A stretch of DNA of 64,000 nucleotides. Origin: Bradyrhizobium sp. BR 10289. GTDB lineage: Bacteria > Pseudomonadota > Alphaproteobacteria > Rhizobiales > Xanthobacteraceae. Location: the NCBI RefSeq assembly GCF_019455385.1, contig NZ_JACOFR010000024.1, positions 39,869 to 103,868 of the forward strand, written 5' to 3'. Made by a program: the position numbers and the translations under genes. Below are positions 58,385-64,000 of this stretch, one piece after another. The notes under the pieces were generated by a model. The model had not been told where the DNA came from. It did no database searches and worked only from the letters and a program-made list of their open reading frames with translations. The stretch's first letter is position 1. Every line of letters starts with the position of its first letter.

Positions 58385-61231
58385 TCAGCCTCGCAATTGC
58401 GCGATCAGCTCGCGCGCGGAGCGCATGTCGGCGATGTCGGCGCCTTCGGTGAAGGAGCCGGTGACGTCCTCGAGAACGTCCAGAGCCCCGGCGGTCTGGC
58501 CGGCCCGGATCATCAGGCGTGCGAGGCTGATAGCGGAGCGTAATCGCCAGAAGCGCGCTCCCTGCCCGGCGGCCATGTCTAGGGCGTCGCGGAAATGCGC
58601 TTCGGCGCCTTCTGAATTCCGAGCGCTCCTGTGCATCAACTCGCCCTTGATGCGGATCAGCTCCGGCAGGTACCACAGCTCCTGCCGGTCGTTGCAGCGG
58701 GTCAGGGTGTCCTCGATCACGTCGAGGCCGCGGTCGATCTGGCCGGCCTCGAGACAGCCCGCGGCGAGTTCGCCGAGCAGGGGAAGGAAGCGCGGCAGGA
58801 AGCGCGCATCGCCGGCGCGATTGAGCTCTTCGCGCAGCAGCGGCAGGCCGGTCGCCGCGTCGCCGCGCCTGGTTGCGACCGCCGCGTTGAAGGCGCGCGC
58901 CCACAGGCCCCACAGCCGGATCGCATGGCGTTCGGTGTGTTCGAGCAGCTCGGTGCCGTGGCGCTCGGCAGCGTCGAAATCGCCGGCCCAGAATGCGATC
59001 GGGCAGGCGGCCTGCCCGAGCACGCTGCAGAAGGTCAACGCGTGGTCGTTGGTGCGGCCTTCCTCGATGTTTCTCGCCGCGAGCGCCCGGGCCTGGTCGG
59101 CAAGGCCTTGCAGCCACAGGATGCGGGCGCGGAAATATTGCGTGGATATTCTGAGGTCGAGCGGGAAGATCTTCGGCTTCTCCGCCAGCAGATGCAGCGA
59201 TGCGTTGACGCGGTCGATGCGGACGCGCGCATCGTTCTGCTCGCCGAGATAGTGCAGCGTCACGGCCGTCAGCCGGTCGCCCAGCATGACATCGGTCCTG
59301 TCGGGCGAGTTCGCCGCGGTGCTGGCAAAGCGATCGGCCAATTCGCGCGCCTTGCCGAACTGCCCGTTGTTGAACTGGTCGATGGACAGGCCCCACAGCG
59401 CGCGCAGACGGAAATCCTTGTCGTCGAGCCTGTCGGCGAGCTCCAGGGTTGCCTCGAGGATCGGGCGCGCCTCGCGCGCGCGGCCTTCGCCATACATCAG
59501 CGACCAGCCGAGCGCCGCCAGCAGTTGCATGCGGATACGGTCATTGCCGCCATCGACGAGCGCGGCAAGCGCCGTTTTGACGCGCTCGCGGCATTCGGCG
59601 AACAGCGACAGGCGGATCCACAGCGTCACCGCGGCCGCCGTCAGCTCGATCCCGAGCGCGGTGTCGCCGTTGGGCCCGAAGGCCCAGTTCAGCGCCGTGC
59701 GCACATTGTCCAGCTCGGCGCCATAGATGCCCAGCCATTCCGGCTGCGGTGTCGTCGTGTCGGTCTCGGCACGCGCGAACAAATCGCGGAAATGCTCGGC
59801 ATGGCGCCGCGCGACCTTCCTGGTCTCGCCGAGCTCGTTGAGCTTGCCATGCGCATAGGTGCGCGTGGTGTCGAGCAGCCGGTAGCGCAGCGTCCGCGAG
59901 CCCGACGGCGAGATCAGCGATTTGGTGACGAGGCTGTCGATCGCCTCCAGCGTCTCCGATGCGCTGAGACCGTCGCCAGCCGCAACCGTGGCGGCGGCCT
60001 CCGGCGCGAACGGGCCGGCAAAGACCGACAACCGCCGCAAGGTGGTACTCTCGGCCGGAGGCAGCAGGTCGTAGCTCCAGTCGAGCGCGGCGGCGAGCGT
60101 CTGGTGCCGCGGCACGGCGGTGCGCCGGCCGCGCCATTGCAGCGAGAAGCGGCTGTCGAGCAGCGAGGCCGTGCCCGCGATGCCATAGGCATTGACGCGC
60201 CCCGCCGCGAGCTCGATCGCGAGCGCGATGCCGTCGAGCCGCCGGCAGATGCTCGCGACCAGCGGAGCCTCTTCCGCGCTGAGCTGGAATGGCCCGGAGC
60301 TTTGTGCGATTCGCTCCACGAACAGCTGGGCCGCGGGGTAGCCGAGGACCTCGTTGACGCTCAGATCCTCGCGATCCGGCGGACAATCCAGCGGAAACAG
60401 CCGGAAGATGCGTTCGCCTTCGCTGCGGAACGATTCGCGGCTGGTTGCGAGCACGCGCAGCTGCGGCGCGTCGCGAACGATGCGCTCGACGAGCGGGGCG
60501 AGTGCATCCAGCACATGCTCGCAGCTGTCGAAGATCACCAGGGCGGGACCGGATTTCAGGAACGTCAGCAGCGCCGGCGTCGGATCCTCCGCGCTGATGG
60601 TCAGCCCGAGCGCGGAGGCAATGGTGGTGACGATATGGCTGGCATCCCGGAGCGGACCGAAATCGACGAAGAAGACGCGCCCGCCGAAATCCGCCGAGCG
60701 GCGGTGCCCGACGGTGACGGCGACGGCGGTCTTGCCGATGCCGCCCGGGCCGACCACGGTCATGAAGCGATGGAGCGACAACCCGTTCGCGATCTTCTCG
60801 ATGACCTCCTCGCGTCCGACCATCTTCGCAAGCTGGATCGGCAGGGAGCGAAGCGGCGCGGGGTCGACGGCGAGGGGCGCGGCCGCTGCCGCCGGCGGCG
60901 CGGCCTGGGCGAGCGAGGCCACGAAGCAATAGCCGCGGCCGGGAACGTTGACGACGTAACGGGCGGACTTGCCGGTATCGCCGAGCACCTTGCGCAGCGA
61001 TGCAACGTGGAAGCGCAGGCTGCCCTCGTCGACATTGACGTCGGCCCAGATACGCTTGACCAGCTCCCGCTTGTCGACGACTTCACCGGGGCGTTCGGCC
61101 AGGAAGATGAGAATATCGAGCGCACGGCCACCGACGTGAAGCGGCGAGCCCTCTTTTTCCAAGAGCCGCGACTTCGGAAACAGTCGGAATGGCCCAAAGG
61201 AAATGGCCGAGTCTTCGCTACGATCTGGCAC
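58385..61231 (-). CDS. STAND-type regulator 2, paralogue of the 50030-52888 protein
   Basis: A 948-residue protein collinear with STAND regulator 1: OmpR-type winged helix (GRALDILIFLAERPGEVVDKRELVKRIWADVNVDEGSLRFHVASLRKVL), Walker A GPGGIGKTAV, Walker B ALVIFDSCEHVLDALAPLVERIV, the nearly identical RRLDGIALAIELAAGRVNAYGIAGTASLLDSRFSL stretch, and divergent C-terminal helical repeats. The N-terminal and NTPase parts are much more alike than the C-terminal halves, as expected if the repeats sense different ligands. GTG 61231 is preferred over TTG 61249 because it aligns with the paralogue's start. The 40-bp element lies just upstream. Confidence 0.88.
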   Translation of the reverse strand: MPDRSEDSAISFGPFRLFPKSRLLEKEGSPLHVGGRALDILIFLAERPGEVVDKRELVKRIWADVNVDEGSLRFHVASLRKVLGDTGKSARYVVNVPGRGYCFVASLAQAAPPAAAAAPLAVDPAPLRSLPIQLAKMVGREEVIEKIANGLSLHRFMTVVGPGGIGKTAVAVTVGHRRSADFGGRVFFVDFGPLRDASHIVTTIASALGLTISAEDPTPALLTFLKSGPALVIFDSCEHVLDALAPLVERIVRDAPQLRVLATSRESFRSEGERIFRLFPLDCPPDREDLSVNEVLGYPAAQLFVERIAQSSGPFQLSAEEAPLVASICRRLDGIALAIELAAGRVNAYGIAGTASLLDSRFSLQWRGRRTAVPRHQTLAAALDWSYDLLPPAESTTLRRLSVFAGPFAPEAAATVAAGDGLSASETLEAIDSLVTKSLISPSGSRTLRYRLLDTTRTYAHGKLNELGETRKVARRHAEHFRDLFARAETDTTTPQPEWLGIYGAELDNVRTALNWAFGPNGDTALGIELTAAAVTLWIRLSLFAECRERVKTALAALVDGGNDRIRMQLLAALGWSLMYGEGRAREARPILEATLELADRLDDKDFRLRALWGLSIDQFNNGQFGKARELADRFASTAANSPDRTDVMLGDRLTAVTLHYLGEQNDARVRIDRVNASLHLLAEKPKIFPLDLRISTQYFRARILWLQGLADQARALAARNIEEGRTNDHALTFCSVLGQAACPIAFWAGDFDAAERHGTELLEHTERHAIRLWGLWARAFNAAVATRRGDAATGLPLLREELNRAGDARFLPRFLPLLGELAAGCLEAGQIDRGLDVIEDTLTRCNDRQELWYLPELIRIKGELMHRSARNSEGAEAHFRDALDMAAGQGARFWRLRSAISLARLMIRAGQTAGALDVLEDVTGSFTEGADIADMRSARELIAQLRG

Positions 61232-61274
61232 GCGCCATGGCCCCCGCAACGGGAGTCTGAAAGGTATTCATTTC

Positions 61275-61314
61275 TGGTCTATCAGAACGATCCGTACAGT
61301 AAACTGGCCGAAAG
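61275..61314 (-). promoter_or_regulatory. Conserved 40-bp STAND-gene leader element, copy 2
   Basis: On the plus strand TGGTCTATCAGAACGA, six variable bases, CAGTAAACTGGCCGAAAG. It matches copy 1 (52930-52969) at 33 of 34 positions outside the spacer and has the same distance to the conserved coding sequence. Confidence 0.65.
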
Positions 61315-61527
61315 GTGTGGGCAGGTCTGGCAGTCCTGCGTGGATGGCGTGGGTCGCGCGATCTCCTGAAAAGTTATTTAAAGCTAAGGGCTTACTTCGC
61401 CTGATTGTGACCATGACGGCAGCTCCTTACCCGGATGTCGCATTGACGGCGGCCCTGGATTGCTGCGATGGGACGGGCCGGGAGCCGGTCCCGTATCGAC
61501 AGTGACACCCGCTTCCGGAATTGAGAC

Positions 61528-62517
61528 ATGCCTTCCTTCTCGCGGCGACAGCTCGTCCATGCGCTATCGGGCGCAGCGGCGCTGGCCGCCATTCCCTGCC
61601 GCGGGCAAGCCGCCGATTATCCGTCCCGCCCCATTCGTCTCGTGCTGCCCTACGGAGCCGGCGGCGCGGGCGACCAGATCGGGCGTCCCTGGGTCGACAA
61701 GATGTCGTCGCTGCTCGGGCCGACTTTCGTGGACTATATCGGCGGTGCGGGTGGTGCGATCGGAGCTGCCACGGTGGCGCGCGAGGAGCCCGACGGCTAC
61801 TCGCTGCTGCTCGGCAATGGCTCGACGCAGGTCATCATTCCCCTGACCTCGAAAAATCCCGGCTATTCCGTCGGCGATTTCCGCGCCATCTACCGCCTGA
61901 TCAGCACCGCGCTGGTTTTTGCCGTCCATCCGTCGGTGCCTGCCAGGGACCTGCGCGAACTCGTCACCTATGCAAAGGCCAATCCAGGAAAGCTGTCCTA
62001 CGGGACTCCCGGCATCGGGACCGGAAATCATCTGGTCGGCGAATCGTTCAAGCTGCAGGCCGGTGCGCTGGACATGGTTCATGTGCCGTATCGGGGCATT
62101 TCGCAGGCGACCAACGATCTCGCAGGCGGCCAGATTTCGCTCGTCGTCGGCGTCATGTCCGACCAGCTGAAGCAACTGGGCGAGGCCGGGAAGGTCAGGC
62201 TGCTGGCGGTCACCAGCGAGAAGCGGCTGAGCGGCGCGCCGGAGATTCCGACCGCGGTCGAATCCGGTCTGCCGGATCTGCGCTATGAAGGCTGGTTCGG
62301 CATCTTCGCGCCGAAACGGACCGACGATGCGATCATCGACCGGATCGCGCAGGCAACGCGCCTCGCCATGGCGGACCCGGCGATGCAGGCGAACTACCGT
62401 GCCCAGGGCATCGAGCCCGACAGCGATTCGAGCCCCGACAAATTCCAGCGCATCATCGATGCGACGATGGCGAGCCTTGCGCCCGTGATCAAGTCGATCG
62501 GACTGAGCAATCTGTGA
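61528..62517 (+). CDS. Bug-family (TctC-type) substrate-binding protein
   Basis: A 329-residue periplasmic binding protein. The signal has a twin-arginine (FSRRQLVHALSGAAALAAIPCRGQAA). The mature part has YPSRPIRLVLPYGAGGAGDQIGRPW, the first ligand-loop motif of Bug proteins, then GGAGGAIGAATVAREEPDGYSLLLG and GTGNHLVGESFKLQAGALDMVHVPYRG. Such proteins bind carboxylates. No TctA or TctB genes are present, as is common for orphan Bug proteins. It ends 6 bp before the convergent MFS gene. Confidence 0.92.
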   Translation: MPSFSRRQLVHALSGAAALAAIPCRGQAADYPSRPIRLVLPYGAGGAGDQIGRPWVDKMSSLLGPTFVDYIGGAGGAIGAATVAREEPDGYSLLLGNGSTQVIIPLTSKNPGYSVGDFRAIYRLISTALVFAVHPSVPARDLRELVTYAKANPGKLSYGTPGIGTGNHLVGESFKLQAGALDMVHVPYRGISQATNDLAGGQISLVVGVMSDQLKQLGEAGKVRLLAVTSEKRLSGAPEIPTAVESGLPDLRYEGWFGIFAPKRTDDAIIDRIAQATRLAMADPAMQANYRAQGIEPDSDSSPDKFQRIIDATMASLAPVIKSIGLSNL

Positions 62518-62523
62518 GATCGC

Positions 62524-63662
62524 TCAGGCGTCCTTGCGGGTGACAATGCGCGCCGACAGCGTGACGAGACCCATCAGCGCGGCGAGCAGCCAGAACGCCG
62601 TCGGCAATCCGACAACACGCGCGATGAAGCCGATACCGGCGGGACCGATGAGAACGCCGGCATAGCCCGCGGTCGTGATGGCCGCGACTGCGAGCCCCGT
62701 CGGCATCACGGTCTGCCGCGCCGCCCGGCGGAACAGCACCGGCACGAGGTTCGAGGCGCCGAGGCCGATCAGCAGGAAGCCGCCGATCGCAGCCGCCGCT
62801 ACCGGCGCCGTGAGCAGCACGACAAACCCCGCGATGGCGATGAGGCTGCCCCAAAGCAGCGTCATCCGATCGCCGATGCGCGCAACGACGGCATCGCCTC
62901 CCAGCCGCCCGATCGTCATCGCGATCGAGAACACGATATAGCCGGTCCCGCCCTGCGTCTCGGAGACGAGGCCCGCGCCGATCACGAGCAGCGCACCCCA
63001 GTCGAGCATGGCGCCTTCGACGAGGAAGGTGATGGCGCCGAGCAGCGCCAGCAGCAGCACCGAGCCGTGCGGCAGCACGAACAGCGGCCCGTCCGCAGCC
63101 GGCATGGCGCGAAGCAGGCGCGGCCAGGCGGCCAGCATCGCGATCAGCATCAGGACGGAGCAGATCAGTGTGCAGGGGAGCGCGCCGAATTGCAGCGAGA
63201 GCAGCGCGGTCATCAAGGCCGATCCGGCAAAGCCGCCGATGCTGAACAGGGCGTGGAAGCCGGACATCAGTGGACGCGCCGCCGCACGCTCGACCTCGAC
63301 CGCGTGAATGTTCATGGCGACGTCGATAGAGCCGAGCGCGGCGCCGAATGCGAGCAGCGCCAGCGCCAATGTCGCAGGCGAGCCGGCGATGGTCAGCAGC
63401 GGCAGCACCAGAGTGAGGCCGAGCCCGCCGCAATGATGATCGGCTTGCTGCCGTAGCGTGCGCTCAGGATGCCGGTCAGAAGCATCGCGAGGACCGAGCC
63501 GATGCCGAGGCTGAGCAGCAGAAGTCCCAGCACGCCGTCGTCGACGCCAAGGCGCGTCTTCGCGAACGGCACCAGCGGTGCCCAGCACGCGATGCCGAAA
63601 CCCGCAACGAGGAAGGCAAGCCGCGTCGCAAGGCGCGTCGCCGGCCGGTCGGCAGAAGACAT
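62524..63662 (-). pseudogene. MFS transporter broken by a frameshift
   Basis: The N-terminal part (from ATG 63662: MSSADRPATRLATRLAFLVAGFGIACWAPLVPFAKTRLGV ... RYGSKPIIIAAG) stops at 63393, while the rest (LGLTLVLPLLTIAGSPATLALALLAFGAALGSIDVAMNIHAVEVE ... to 62524) continues in another frame. One extra base in the short G/C run at 63424-63426 would restore a complete MFS protein of about 380 residues resembling YbjJ-type sugar/multidrug permeases. It is either a recent pseudogene or a sequencing error; the intact reading on both sides favours either a very young mutation or an error. Confidence 0.8.
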
Positions 63663-64000
63663 GGGAACTCCGGGGAGAAAACAGTGGTGGGGAGAGTTGA
63701 GTGACGCGGGATTGTCGCGTCTTTATGTCAAGGTGGCGTCCGGTTTGTCGCAGGCCGGGTCGGTTGCGTAGTCCGGATGGAGCGACGTGCAATCCGGGCC
63801 CGCCATCGCGTGTCGAGCTTCCTGGATTACGTGAAGCCTGTCCTAGCGCGGGGCTTCGCGCTGACCCGGTGGCTTTATCCGGGCTACAAGATCGTGTGCT
63901 GCCTGTGGGGCAAAACACCCAATCGCTGGGTCAATCAACTCGCGCGAAATATTCCGCTTTACCGAAATTCGGATTTGTCGTATGTATCGCCCATCCCGGC
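63663..64000. repeat. Intergenic region with dispersed repeat-like sequence, running off the window
   Basis: No gene is seen. CCGGAT (63774-63779) and ATCCGG (63792-63797) bracket a GGAGCGACGTGCA segment, a common Bradyrhizobium intergenic palindrome. From about 63890 the sequence (GGGGCAAAACACCCAA, then GAAATTCGGATTTGTCGTATG and CGCCCATCCCGGC) resembles a longer dispersed element of the same genus that I recall from several genomes. It continues past the end. Confidence 0.5.

Noticed and set aside
58631..61369. A 912-codon open frame on the plus strand, opposite STAND regulator 2
   Set aside because: It mirrors the minus-strand gene, has the Arg/Gln/Ala-rich composition of high-GC antisense frames, and shows no domain.
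1..64000. tRNA genes, rRNA, CRISPR arrays, integrases or transposases
   Set aside because: None was seen on either strand; the only repeats are short intergenic palindromes and the regulatory arrays described.

Overview
The window is high-GC alphaproteobacterial DNA, most likely from the chromosome of Bradyrhizobium or a close Rhizobiales relative. This rests on gene content (many ABC transporters, FCD-GntR, LacI and AraC regulators, a fused salicylyl/2-aminobenzoyl-CoA hydroxylase, DUF3606, HWE/HisKA_2-type kinase), on two dispersed palindromic repeats typical of the group (58275-58320 and 58335-58373), and on a GGAAC-N16-AGTT promoter of the EcfG type. Genes are tightly packed, often with ATGA start/stop overlaps. 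I saw no tRNA, rRNA, CRISPR array or transposase.

Layout: 0-4.2 kb is a molybdate locus: mop, then modA-modB-modC on the minus strand, with modC lacking its TOBE region and running in frame into a DUF2478 module, and divergent modD. A candidate pseudoknot lies in the modA leader. 4.2-6.3 kb holds an NAD-dependent dehydrogenase and a LacI regulator sharing a 14-bp operator-like sequence. 6.5-13.7 kb is a GntR regulator plus an operon of a ureidoglycolate lyase-like gene, a PuuE-type allantoinase, a polar amino acid-type ABC transporter, an epimerase and an SDR. 13.8-16.6 kb has a membrane metallophosphoesterase and a GMC oxidoreductase. 16.7-24.1 kb is a glycogen/trehalose block (glgX, DUF3606, glycosyltransferase, glgA, divergent treZ). 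24.4-28.4 kb is a CoA-thioester aromatic module. 28.4-37.7 kb is an amino-sugar locus (two Gfo/Idh/MocA genes, nagA, nagB, LacI, ABC transporter without an ATPase) followed by a lone pxpA. 37.7-43.6 kb is a branched-chain 2-oxoacid dehydrogenase operon (ACT-like protein, E1 alpha, E1 beta, E2, E3) with a divergent Lrp regulator. 43.7-47.7 kb holds a RidA protein, a BisC/TorA-type molybdoenzyme and an unknown alpha/beta-hydrolase-like gene.

48-61.3 kb is the most interesting part. Two paralogous regulators of about 950 residues (OmpR-type winged helix, NB-ARC/STAND ATPase, helical repeats) flank a set of detoxification and stress genes: sensorless histidine kinase, VOC protein, Tat-exported epoxide hydrolase, enoyl-CoA hydratase-like protein, OsmC and MsrA. 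The two regulators carry a nearly identical 40-bp element just upstream. Four other promoters in the block (AraC gene, an unknown gene, the kinase gene, the epoxide hydrolase gene) carry arrays of 10-bp-period direct repeats with CTAAC heads, always in the same orientation relative to the gene. This looks like an uncharacterised local regulon; its existence is inferred from sequence only.

61.5-64 kb holds a Bug-type binding protein, an MFS transporter gene broken by a single-base frameshift, and repeat-like intergenic sequence running off the end.
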